Assembly: GCF_003813905.1 (NCBI RefSeq)
Contig: NZ_RPFJ01000049.1
Span: forward strand, 1 to 61,115
DNA length: 61,115 bases
From: Aureibaculum marinum
GTDB taxonomy: Bacteria; Bacteroidota; Bacteroidia; Flavobacteriales; Flavobacteriaceae
Direction: 5' to 3'
The number at the start of each line of letters is the position of its first letter. Within the stretch, counting starts at the first letter, position 1. The notes under the pieces are model-generated. The model was not told the origin of the DNA and made no database searches. It worked only from the letters and a program-made list of their open reading frames with translations. Below, one piece after another: positions 17,428 through 25,812 of the stretch. Both the position numbers and the translations under genes were made by a program.

Positions 17428-20400
17428 TTAAAAATTAATTGTTACCCCTAAATTCATTCTTTTAAAGGTTGGATAATTACCTCTATACTCAGACTGATTT
17501 CCAATATTTTCTTCCCTATCATCAGGAAGATCTGACCAAAAAGCTAGGTTATTACCATTTAAAAATATTCTATATTGACTTCCGTTTTTTGACCCGAAAG
17601 TGTATGCTAACTCTACATTTTGCAACCTTAAATAAGATGCATCATACCAATACCTGTAAGGATCAATACCTCCTGAAGAACCTCCATACGAAGGAAGAAT
17701 ATCCACACCATCAGGATTATTAACACTCCAATAATCAGATTTATGATCAAAAAACAAAGGCGTACTTGCCGCAAATGTTCTGTCTTGATATTCTTTTGTG
17801 GTATTACTTACCCCATAAAACTGAACCATAAAAGATAAATTTTTATATCCAGCTCCAAGAGTTAGGTTATATGTATTTTGAGGACGGGTTGGATAACCAT
17901 AAGGCACGTTATCATTATCATTTATTACACCGTCTCCATTATAATCAATCATATCATAAGATCCTGGTCTAGCTGCACCTTGATTATTTTCAACTGGAGA
18001 AGAACCATAAACATCATCCCAAGATTGCATCATATCACCTCTAATAATAGTTCTATGCTGTCCAATAGGATATCCTTCATCTTTTTGATATGCCTCTTGT
18101 AATGCAGGATCTTCTTTATAAATCACTTCATCCTTAGCGGTGGTGTAAGCAAAATTTGCTGACACATCCAAGTCATCGGTTAACTGCTTTTTAAAGTTTA
18201 AAGCAACTTCTAACCCTTTAACACTAGTTTCACCAAGATTTACATCTGCAGGGTCAAAACCTAAGAAACTAGGAACACTTCGATCTTCTGCAGGAATTAT
18301 AATATCATGTCTATCTTCTTGAAAATAGTCTACATCTAACGAGAACATATTTCCAAGAACTGCCATTTCGAAACCTATATTAGCTTTTTCTGAAGTTTCC
18401 CATTGTAAATCAGGATTTCCAATTACACTCTCAGCATAATACGTATATGGAGATTTTTCTCCCCACACATTAGCATTATTCATATATGCACTTCCTCCAT
18501 TTGTCCATTGAGATAAATAAGCCCATCTATTTCCAGCCGAATCATCACCTACAACCCCATAAGAACCACGTATTTTTAGTTTATCTAACCAAGTTACGTT
18601 TTCCATAAAAGATTCATTACTAACCATCCATCCTAATGCCGCTGAAGGAAACAATTCGAATTTATATCCTGGTCCATATTTTTCAGATCCATTATAAGCA
18701 CCATTTACATCTATAAAGTAACGATTATCATAATTATAAACCAGTCTAGTTACCCAATCTTCTCTATAACGAGGTAACATATCACCAATAGCATATTCTT
18801 CTCTATTCATCAATCCTAACAGACTTACATTATGTTTATCTGCAAATGTTTTATCGTAATTAAGTGAAAATTGATAAAACAACCTTCTACTGGTCTGCCA
18901 ATCTTGAATTTCAAGAGCATCTCTGGTCCAAGGTTGAATTACGTAATCAAACTGATTGGTTCCAGAAGGAGCAATAATTTGCTCAGTACCATCAGAAAGA
19001 TATACTCTATAAATTACATTATCACCACCTGAAGGATCAGGATCATTAATACCTCCTTGTCCTCTAAAGTTATTATCATATGACAATGAAGCTTTAAAAG
19101 CTAACCCCTCTGTAATAAAGTCTAATTTTTGAGTAAGAGCGAAGTCAGTATTTACTTGAACTCTATGATTTTTTGTAGAACCTTTGGTAGATAATACTAC
19201 TGCCGGATTGGCAAGCTCGTAATTTTCAACAACAGTTCGTCCATAAGCACCATCAGGATATATTGGATAAAATAAACTTGGTGCCAAATTATAAATACTA
19301 CTATAGAGTAATTGACTATCTGCATTGCTACCATTTTGAATTCCATAATGTCCAGATAAATTTACTGAAAAGCGTGTAGACTTAGTTATATCAAAATCTA
19401 TATTACTTCTAAAGTTGAAACGATCATAATCAAAATTAGGAGCATAATCTCTTCCATTATTAAATGAACCACCATCAAAAATATCACCTACGTGCTGATA
19501 ACCTAATCCTCCAAAATATTTTACAGCATCTGTACCACCACTAACTGAAAGATTTACTTTATGATCCATGGCAAAATCCTTTTGAGTAACATCAACCCAA
19601 TCAACATCAGGATATACATACTGATCCGTTTCATTTCTACGATTTCTATATCTATCTGCAATTTCTGCAGGTGTATATTGCCCCCAAACCTCTTCATTTA
19701 TAGACACCACTCTTTCAATAGCCTCATTGGTTACCATAATAGCATCGTAAGAATTGTATTTTTCAGGTAATTTTGAAGGCATCTTTATCGATGAACTTGC
19801 CGTAACTGAAAGTTGAGCTTTTCCTTTTTTACCACGTTTTGTCGTAATAAGAATAACTCCATTAGCACCTTTAACCCCAAATACCGCAGTTGCAGATGCA
19901 TCTTTTAGCACAGACATACTTTCTATATCACTGGAGTTAACATCATTCATACTTCTTTCTATTCCATCGACAAGAATTAACGGTTGTCCACCGCCATTCC
20001 AAGTACTTTGTCCACGAATATAGATAGCAGGATTTTCATCACCTGGACGCCCGGTAGAAGACACTGTTACCACACCAGGCAAACGACCAGTAAGAGCCTG
20101 ACCAACTGTAGGCACACCTCCAGATTGTACCAAATCATCACCTGACACTTGAACAATAGAACCTACTACACTTTCTTTTTTCTGTTTTCCATAACCAACA
20201 ATAACAACTTCATCAAGTACAGAAGCTTCAGCAACCATAACAATATTTATTTCGGTTCTACCATTAACTTTAATAGTTTGAGTAGCAAAACCAATATAAC
20301 TTATTACTAGCACCGCATCTTTTGGAACTTCAATAGAATAATTACCATCAAAATCTGTCATTACTCCATTGGTGGTACCTTGCTCAATAATATTAGCACC

Positions 20401-20574
20401 AATTACAGCCCCAAACTCTGCTTCCGTGACAGTACCTCGCACAGTAATTTTTTCAGAATTAGTTTGTGCAAAGAGAGCAAATTGGGAAATAAAAATCAAT
20501 ACAAAAAGCCCTATGTTAATAACATACTTCAAACTAGAATCGGGCCGTTTTGTGTAAGGAACTTGTTTTTTCAT
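17428..20574 (-). CDS. SusC-family TonB-dependent transporter, first pair (SusC1)
   Basis: 1048 residues. After a long n-region and signal peptide (FVLIFISQFALFAQ) comes a CarboxypepD_reg-like domain (about 43-115: VRGTVTEAEFGAVIGANI, FDGNYSIEV, VISYIGF). The TonB-box-like linker VLDEVVIVGYG, the plug (LPGVVTVSSTGRPG, AIYIRGQSTWNGGGQPLILV, SVLKDASATAVFG, NGVILITTKRG) and a 22-strand-type barrel ending NLGVTINF follow. It is the first gene of the six-gene operon. Its 362-bp upstream gap, shared with the Nudix regulator, carries a palindromic operator. It imports oligosaccharides into the periplasm using TonB energy. Confidence 0.97.
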   Translation of the reverse strand: MKKQVPYTKRPDSSLKYVINIGLFVLIFISQFALFAQTNSEKITVRGTVTEAEFGAVIGANIIEQGTTNGVMTDFDGNYSIEVPKDAVLVISYIGFATQTIKVNGRTEINIVMVAEASVLDEVVIVGYGKQKKESVVGSIVQVSGDDLVQSGGVPTVGQALTGRLPGVVTVSSTGRPGDENPAIYIRGQSTWNGGGQPLILVDGIERSMNDVNSSDIESMSVLKDASATAVFGVKGANGVILITTKRGKKGKAQLSVTASSSIKMPSKLPEKYNSYDAIMVTNEAIERVVSINEEVWGQYTPAEIADRYRNRRNETDQYVYPDVDWVDVTQKDFAMDHKVNLSVSGGTDAVKYFGGLGYQHVGDIFDGGSFNNGRDYAPNFDYDRFNFRSNIDFDITKSTRFSVNLSGHYGIQNGSNADSQLLYSSIYNLAPSLFYPIYPDGAYGRTVVENYELANPAVVLSTKGSTKNHRVQVNTDFALTQKLDFITEGLAFKASLSYDNNFRGQGGINDPDPSGGDNVIYRVYLSDGTEQIIAPSGTNQFDYVIQPWTRDALEIQDWQTSRRLFYQFSLNYDKTFADKHNVSLLGLMNREEYAIGDMLPRYREDWVTRLVYNYDNRYFIDVNGAYNGSEKYGPGYKFELFPSAALGWMVSNESFMENVTWLDKLKIRGSYGVVGDDSAGNRWAYLSQWTNGGSAYMNNANVWGEKSPYTYYAESVIGNPDLQWETSEKANIGFEMAVLGNMFSLDVDYFQEDRHDIIIPAEDRSVPSFLGFDPADVNLGETSVKGLEVALNFKKQLTDDLDVSANFAYTTAKDEVIYKEDPALQEAYQKDEGYPIGQHRTIIRGDMMQSWDDVYGSSPVENNQGAARPGSYDMIDYNGDGVINDNDNVPYGYPTRPQNTYNLTLGAGYKNLSFMVQFYGVSNTTKEYQDRTFAASTPLFFDHKSDYWSVNNPDGVDILPSYGGSSGGIDPYRYWYDASYLRLQNVELAYTFGSKNGSQYRIFLNGNNLAFWSDLPDDREENIGNQSEYRGNYPTFKRMNLGVTINF

Positions 20575-20758
20575 CTCTATAATATGGTTGATACTTGTTT
20601 TTAACTCTAACTACATTACCTGATAATATCTAACAGTTAATCTAATAATTATATAAACTTCTATATAAAATATTTAAAAAACTATTATTTTACTAACCTA
20701 AATACCAAATGCCTAAATATATCTCTTAAAAGTAAAAGTGACACGACGTATTTTATAT

Positions 20759-20779
20759 TAAATGTATTTTTTACATTTA
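20759..20779. promoter_or_regulatory. 21-bp palindromic operator candidate, susC1/regulator divergent region
   Basis: TAAATGTA-TTTTT-TACATTTA, with perfect 8-base arms. It matches the site at 1234-1254 in 19 of 21 positions and with identical spacing. It is placed between the susC1 and Nudix regulator promoters, where one bound dimer could control both directions. Confidence 0.65.
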
Positions 20780-20885
20780 CAAATATAAGGAAAGAATTTT
20801 CTATTTAACAAATTTTTCACAATAAAAATGTGACTTTAACACTTATTAGTTTATCTTAGCCTCTTTCTTAATCATAAAGAAATGT

Positions 20886-20893
20886 TATTTTTG
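20886..20893 (+). promoter_or_regulatory. -7 box of the Nudix regulator gene
   Basis: TATTTTTG matches TAnnTTTG exactly and lies 43 bp before the ATG at 20937. The -33 element is weak (TTTC at 20864-20867). Confidence 0.45.
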
Positions 20894-20936
20894 ACAACTA
20901 TTTGACATTCAACTAAAAAAAATTCAGTAAAGAAAA

Positions 20937-21671
20937 ATGAAAATAACCAGTAAAGACTCCTCAAAAAAAGATGCAAACATGAAATTACAATATTACCAAA
21001 AAGAAGATCAGGTATTATTAGCAGTAGATTGTATCATTTTTGGATTTGATAAAAAAGACCTCAAAGTTCTACTTGTAAAGCGTGATTTTGAACCAGAAAA
21101 AGGAAAATGGTCTTTAATTGGTGGCTTTTTAAAAAGAAACGAAAATTTAGACGAAGCAGCTAACCGCGTATTAAACACACTAACGGGAATCAAAGATATA
21201 TACATGGAACAATTTTACACGTATAGTGAAATTGATAGAGATCCTGGTCAACGAACAATTTCAGTAGCATACTTTGCTTTAATTGATGTACATTCTCATC
21301 AATTTGATGGAATATTAATTGATGGTGCACAATGGTTTAAACTCAACAAACGACCACAATTAATTTTTGACCATAATCAAATGGTTCAAAAAGCAATTAA
21401 TAGATTAAGGCGTAAAACACAAACCAAGCCAATTGGTTTTGAATTATTACCAGAAAAATTTACAATGCGTCAACTTCAAAATTTATACGAATCTATTTTA
21501 GATTGTAAATTAGACAAAAGAAATTTTATTAATAAAGTAAATCAACTAGATATTTTAGACAAATTAGACGAAAAGGACATGACTAGCTCAAGAAAAGGAT
21601 CATTCTTATATAGGTTTAATGAAAAAAAATATAAAGAAAAATTAGAAGAAGGATTTAATTTTAAAATTTAA
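20937..21671 (+). CDS. Nudix-fold transcriptional regulator (NrtR/AraR-like)
   Basis: 244 residues: a Nudix domain (about 25-150) followed by a winged-helix DNA-binding domain (about 165-240, with FTMRQLQNLYESIL and DKRNFINKVNQL). The Nudix box is degenerate. G63, E69, R77 and G84 align, but the three metal-binding glutamates of REUxEE are V78, T81 and L82, so hydrolase activity is unlikely. This domain order is that of NrtR and of the Bacteroides AraR sugar regulators, in which the Nudix fold senses a ligand. It is divergent from susC1 with a palindrome between them, so it probably controls the sus operon and itself. The ligand is unknown; a pentose or uronate is only a guess. Met15 is an alternative start. 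Confidence 0.85.
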   Translation: MKITSKDSSKKDANMKLQYYQKEDQVLLAVDCIIFGFDKKDLKVLLVKRDFEPEKGKWSLIGGFLKRNENLDEAANRVLNTLTGIKDIYMEQFYTYSEIDRDPGQRTISVAYFALIDVHSHQFDGILIDGAQWFKLNKRPQLIFDHNQMVQKAINRLRRKTQTKPIGFELLPEKFTMRQLQNLYESILDCKLDKRNFINKVNQLDILDKLDEKDMTSSRKGSFLYRFNEKKYKEKLEEGFNFKI

Positions 21672-21796
21672 TTGCCTTACACATATAAACCTTTGTTAAT
21701 ATTAAACTAAATTTAAATAATCAACTTTATATCCCCTAAAATGAAGTTTATTATCTTTAAACTTTAAAACTCTACATCATTATAGTTTAATACGTT

Positions 21797-21825
21797 TTAC
21801 TTAAGAATAACTAAAAATTAAGTAA
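21797..21825. repeat. Inverted repeat upstream of the LacI-type gene
   Basis: TTACTTAA-N13-TTAAGTAA, with its right edge 55 bp before the regulator's ATG. The arms are perfect but A/T-rich, so chance is possible. It could be an autoregulatory site. Confidence 0.3.
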
Positions 21826-21880
21826 TAACCTTGAATTATTCTTTAAATTAGTCACTATAAATAAAATGTGTTGAAGCAAC

Positions 21881-22924
21881 ATGGGGATAAAAAGAATAGC
21901 AAAATTAGCAAATGTTTCTATAGGTACTGTTGATCGGGTCTTACATAAACGACCAGGTGTTTCAAAAGAAACTGAAAAACGGGTCTTAAAAATTATTAAA
22001 GAAACCGGGTATTCAAAAAACACAACTGCTAGCCGATTAAAATTGGCATCAGTAAAAAAAATAAAATTTGCAATTTTAATACCAAAAAGTGGTAGTAAAT
22101 GGAGTTATTGGAAACAACCTAAAAAAGGAGTTTTAAAAGCAATTGAAGAACTAACCGAACTTGGTGTTAAGGCCGATTTTTATGAATTTTCAGATGAAGC
22201 CACATTTATAGATAAACACGATACCATTTTTAACAAAAATTACGACGCCATAGTAACGGTTCCTTTTTTTAAAAAAGCGAGTAATTCGTTATTAAAAATA
22301 GCAGATTCTAAAAACATTCCGGTTGTATTTTTAGATACAGAAATAAAATTGGATAAAAATGCCCATTTCATTCGTCAAAACGCATTTAAAGCAGGCATGG
22401 TAGCAGGGAGGTTGCTTCACGGTTTAGTTGGAAAAGATGGACACTATTTTGTAATAAATATTTCTAATGACAAAGGCATTCATGCCAACGGAAAACAACG
22501 AGAAAACGGCTTCAAATCATTTTTTAAATCAATTGATAAAAATGTCAAAATACATACTATAAATCATCCTGTAGGCAACACTTTTGAAATTTCAAAAGAG
22601 ATGAAACTTAAATTTGAGAATACGAATTCAAAAGGAATATTTGTAACTAATTCTAGAGCACATCTAATTCCTCCTTTATTAAAAAAATACAACATTAAAA
22701 ATACATTTGTTCTTGGGTTTGACTTAAACAAAGAAAATTTGAAATGTTTACACACTAATGAAATTGACTTTATCATTAATCAAAACCCAAAACAGCAAGG
22801 ATATAAAGCTATAAAGGGATTGTATAAATACATAACAGAACAAGATACCTCAGAACTTAACATAGATATTCCAATAGATATTATTGTTAAAGAAAACATT
22901 ATAGACGATACTCAAATATTATAA
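21881..22924 (+). CDS. LacI-family transcriptional regulator
   Basis: 347 residues. The N-terminal helix-turn-helix is classic LacI (IKRIAKLANVSIGTVDRVLH, then RPGVSKETEKRVLKIIKETG) with a hinge helix at TASRLK. The rest is a periplasmic-binding-protein-like sensor (FAILIPKSGSKW, VVFLDTEIKLD, GKQRENGFKSFF, FVLGFDLN). It lies between the sus regulator and the uronate operons and is convergent with dctM (21-bp gap). LacI proteins bind CG-centred palindromes. Two such sites precede dctP and the SDR gene, so it is the obvious candidate regulator of uronate uptake and catabolism, with a uronate or pathway intermediate as inducer (inference). Confidence 0.9.
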   Translation: MGIKRIAKLANVSIGTVDRVLHKRPGVSKETEKRVLKIIKETGYSKNTTASRLKLASVKKIKFAILIPKSGSKWSYWKQPKKGVLKAIEELTELGVKADFYEFSDEATFIDKHDTIFNKNYDAIVTVPFFKKASNSLLKIADSKNIPVVFLDTEIKLDKNAHFIRQNAFKAGMVAGRLLHGLVGKDGHYFVINISNDKGIHANGKQRENGFKSFFKSIDKNVKIHTINHPVGNTFEISKEMKLKFENTNSKGIFVTNSRAHLIPPLLKKYNIKNTFVLGFDLNKENLKCLHTNEIDFIINQNPKQQGYKAIKGLYKYITEQDTSELNIDIPIDIIVKENIIDDTQIL

Positions 22925-22945
22925 TAGTAATGTAAAATTACCGAA

Positions 22946-24250
22946 TTACAGCCCAAATAGTCGGGGCAAAAACAGCGAAATTTCCTCAACATATGTAATC
23001 AACATCAACACTCCAACCATAATTGCTAAAAATGGCAACAATGGTTTAATTACCTGCGTAACTGAAACTTTAGCCACACCACTACCTACAAACAATAATG
23101 TGCCCACGGGCGGAGTACAAATTCCTATACATAAATTTAACACAATTACAATTCCGAAATGCACTGGATCCATTCCTAGCGTAGTAACAACTGGTAAAAA
23201 TATAGGTGTAAATATTAAAACAGCTGGCGTCATATCCATAAAGGTTCCTATGATAAGTAAAATAATATTAATAGCTAAAAAGATTGCAATTTTATTACTT
23301 AAAGAATCTAATAGAAACGAACTTATCATTTCTGGAATTCCTTCAAATGAAAATAACCATGACATCGCCATAGAAGTACAAATTAAAAACATAACTACTG
23401 CTGTGGTTTTGGCACTAGTTAATAACACTTCAGAAAAATCTCTCATTTTGATATCGCCGTAAATCAATGCTAAAATTGCTGCATATAATACTGCAATAAC
23501 AGACGCTTCTGTTGCAGTAAAAACACCAGCAACGATACCTCCAACAACAATAAACAGGAGTAATAAACTAAAAAAAGCCTTTCTAAAAAATGTCCAAACT
23601 TCTATAAAAGTTGCACGCTTACCTCTTGTAAAATTTTTACTAACAGCTATAAAAGCAACATAGCCCATAATGGCAAAACCCAATAATATTCCCGGTAAAT
23701 AGCCTGCAACAAAAAGTGCTGCAACAGAGGCTGCTCCTCCACTTGCTAAGGCATATACGATAAGTATATTACTTGGCGGAATTAATAAACCTGTTGTCGA
23801 AGACGTAATATTTACTGACGCACTTAACGTTCTTGGATAACCTTCTTCTTCCATTCGGTCAGTCATTATAGAGCCAATTGCTGATGCCGCTGCTAAAGCC
23901 GAACCAGATATGGCTCCAAAAAGCATAGAAGCCAATACATTTACATATGCCAATCCACCTGGAAGACTTGCTACTAAAGATTTTGCAAAATTTATAAGTC
24001 GATTAGCAATTCCTCCACGCTTCATAATTTCTCCAGCTAAAATAAAAAAAGGAATAGCTAACAATGCAAAACTATCAATACCAGTAGTCATCCGTTGAGC
24101 AACTGTTGTTACCCCTGGCATTTTATCAATATTTAATAATAAACTAAGGGTAGTAGAAATTCCAATACTGTATGCAACAGGGACTTTTAATAATAAAAGC
24201 ACAAAAAAACTAACAAATAAAACGATTATACTTATTACTTCTAGGCTCAT
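22946..24250 (-). CDS. dctM: TRAP transporter large permease subunit
   Basis: I chose the ATG at 24250 (MSLEVISIIVLFVSF), 2 bp after the dctQ stop. The longer frame adds 19 residues and overlaps dctQ by 55 bp. About 434 residues with roughly 12 hydrophobic segments and DctM motifs (PVAYSIGIS, AIPFFILAGEIMKRGGIANR, GAISGSALAAASAIGSIM, TGLLIPPSN, GICTPPVGTLLFVG). It is the sodium-driven channel of the TRAP importer in the inner membrane. Third gene of the dctP-dctQ-dctM transcript. Confidence 0.95.
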   Translation of the reverse strand: MSLEVISIIVLFVSFFVLLLLKVPVAYSIGISTTLSLLLNIDKMPGVTTVAQRMTTGIDSFALLAIPFFILAGEIMKRGGIANRLINFAKSLVASLPGGLAYVNVLASMLFGAISGSALAAASAIGSIMTDRMEEEGYPRTLSASVNITSSTTGLLIPPSNILIVYALASGGAASVAALFVAGYLPGILLGFAIMGYVAFIAVSKNFTRGKRATFIEVWTFFRKAFFSLLLLFIVVGGIVAGVFTATEASVIAVLYAAILALIYGDIKMRDFSEVLLTSAKTTAVVMFLICTSMAMSWLFSFEGIPEMISSFLLDSLSNKIAIFLAINIILLIIGTFMDMTPAVLIFTPIFLPVVTTLGMDPVHFGIVIVLNLCIGICTPPVGTLLFVGSGVAKVSVTQVIKPLLPFLAIMVGVLMLITYVEEISLFLPRLFGL

Positions 24251-24252
24251 AA

Positions 24253-24744
24253 TTAATTTGGTATTTTGTTCGTATAAATTCTTGAAATGTGATAAATGGA
24301 AAAGCACATGATAAGGAAACCACTAAATGGCATAATGGCATAAATATAGCCCAAAGGGACTTGTAATGTCCCTGAAAGTTGATTTAAATGCAAAGTGGTA
24401 TAAACCAAATTTACCCCACCTATTACCATGACTATTAATGCAAACAGAAATATTAATACTTCAATTAAAAGAGATGCTTTTCTTTTATTTTTTTCAGAGA
24501 ACTTTTGATATAAAAAATCCATAGACAAATGTTCTCTTTTAGCATTGAGATAAGCAGCACCTAACACTGTCATCCAAATTAATGAAAACCTTGCAAACTC
24601 TTCTGTCCATGCAAAAGATTGTCCTATAAAATATCTGGAAAAAACTTGAAATAAAACATCAAATACTAAAAGAGCAAAAATTACAATGAGAAACCATTCT
24701 AAAACTTTACTTATCTTATTAAATACCCGTTCGGCTTTTCCCAT
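24253..24744 (-). CDS. dctQ: TRAP transporter small permease subunit
   Basis: 163 residues with four transmembrane segments and the DctQ signature around FAWTEEFARFSLIWMTVLGA and KREHLSMDF. It couples the binding protein to the large permease in the inner membrane. It sits 2 bp from dctP and 2 bp from dctM, so the three are almost certainly co-transcribed. Confidence 0.95.
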   Translation of the reverse strand: MGKAERVFNKISKVLEWFLIVIFALLVFDVLFQVFSRYFIGQSFAWTEEFARFSLIWMTVLGAAYLNAKREHLSMDFLYQKFSEKNKRKASLLIEVLIFLFALIVMVIGGVNLVYTTLHLNQLSGTLQVPLGYIYAIMPFSGFLIMCFSIYHISRIYTNKIPN

Positions 24745-24746
24745 AG

Positions 24747-25721
24747 TTATTGATTTTTAATTTGATCTACAATAGTTGCCATTTCGGGATTATTTTTAAC
24801 AAAATCTTCCAACACAGATTTAGACTTTTCTGTAAACAAAGATTTGTCAGGTTTAATAACCTCAACTCCTGCTTCTATGGCAATTTTCATAGACTCTTCT
24901 ACAGATTCATTCCAAAAAACTTTTTCTGCTTGAGCACTCTCATCTGCTGCTTTCTGAACCCATTTTTTTTGCTCATCAGTTAATTTATTCCAATATTTAG
25001 TGCCTATTAAAAGTACATCGGGTACGGCAGAATGTTCGTCGAGCGTATAATATTTACAAATTTCATAATGATTTGAAGACACAAAAGAAGGCGGATTATT
25101 TTCAGCACCATCTACAACTCCCTGTTGAATGGCTGTATATAACTCACTATACGATAAAGGAGTGGCAGACCCTCCCATAGAATTCACCATATTAATGGCC
25201 ATCTGATTGTTCATTACCCTAATTTTAAGGCCACTTAAATCATCAGGTGTTCTAATAGCTTTATTACTGGTATAAAAACTTCTGCTACCAGCGTCATAAT
25301 AGCAAAGCCCTCTTAACCAAAATTTAGATCCTTTTTCTAATATCGACTTTCCTATTGGACCTTCTAAAACATCGTATTGATGTTGTTTATCTCTAAACAA
25401 ATAAGGAACTCCAAAAATATGATATTCAGGCACAAAATTAGACAATGTAGCGGCACTTACTTTGGTGGCAGCAACACTACCTATTTGCAATAATTCTAAT
25501 ACTTCTCTTTCTGAACCTAATTGAGCATCTGAAAATATTTTTACTTTTAGTGTACCATTAGATTCTTTTTCTAATACTCTTTTAAACTCTTCCATCCCTT
25601 TATGAACAGGATGAGTCCGAGGTAAACCATGTGCTAAGTACAACATTTTTGTACCATCATCTTCTTTACAAGATATTAAGTTTGCAAAAAGAAATACTAA
25701 TAGTATTAGTTTATAATTCAT
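24747..25721 (-). CDS. dctP: TRAP transporter substrate-binding lipoprotein
   Basis: 324 residues, DctP family. The signal LLVFLFANLISC (Cys18) makes it a lipoprotein rather than a free periplasmic protein. Motifs include SDAQLGSEREVLELLQIGSV, the carboxylate-binding arginine region LSGLKIRVMNN and YSELYTAIQQGVVDGAENNP. This family binds organic acids including hexuronates. With uxaC and uxuA next to it, glucuronate or galacturonate is the probable ligand. It is the first gene of its transcript, 91 bp after uxaC, with its own promoter and palindrome. Confidence 0.93.
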   Translation of the reverse strand: MNYKLILLVFLFANLISCKEDDGTKMLYLAHGLPRTHPVHKGMEEFKRVLEKESNGTLKVKIFSDAQLGSEREVLELLQIGSVAATKVSAATLSNFVPEYHIFGVPYLFRDKQHQYDVLEGPIGKSILEKGSKFWLRGLCYYDAGSRSFYTSNKAIRTPDDLSGLKIRVMNNQMAINMVNSMGGSATPLSYSELYTAIQQGVVDGAENNPPSFVSSNHYEICKYYTLDEHSAVPDVLLIGTKYWNKLTDEQKKWVQKAADESAQAEKVFWNESVEESMKIAIEAGVEVIKPDKSLFTEKSKSVLEDFVKNNPEMATIVDQIKNQ

Positions 25722-25762
25722 TAGATTAGTGATGTTGAGTTGTTTGAGTACTTATTATTTAA

Positions 25763-25796
25763 CAAATATAACAAAAAATACAATCGATTGTATTTT
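25763..25796 (-). promoter_or_regulatory. dctP promoter with 22-bp CG-centred palindrome
   Basis: On the minus strand TATATTTG (25763-25770) is a perfect -7 box, 41 bp before the dctP ATG. Four bases upstream is a perfect 22-bp palindrome (25775-25796; half-site AAAATACAATC, centre C|G). Even symmetry around CG is typical of LacI-family operators. Its position between -7 and -33 suggests repression by blocking RNA polymerase. Confidence 0.6.
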
Positions 25797-25812
25797 GTTT
25801 TGTTTTTCATTT

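Larger units (their letters stand above)
20575..20936. other. Divergent regulatory region between susC1 and the Nudix regulator
   Basis: A 362-bp gap without an ORF. It holds a TATATTTA near-consensus -7 for susC1 on the minus strand (20714-20721), the 21-bp palindrome at 20759-20779 and a perfect -7 box for the regulator on the plus strand (20886-20893). If the susC1 box is right, its leader is about 130 nt. I see no clear riboswitch. Confidence 0.6.

Noticed and set aside
24251-24307. Longer dctM start overlapping dctQ by 55 bp
   Set aside because: The ATG at 24250, 2 bp after the dctQ stop, gives the standard DctM N-terminus and matches the dctP-dctQ spacing.
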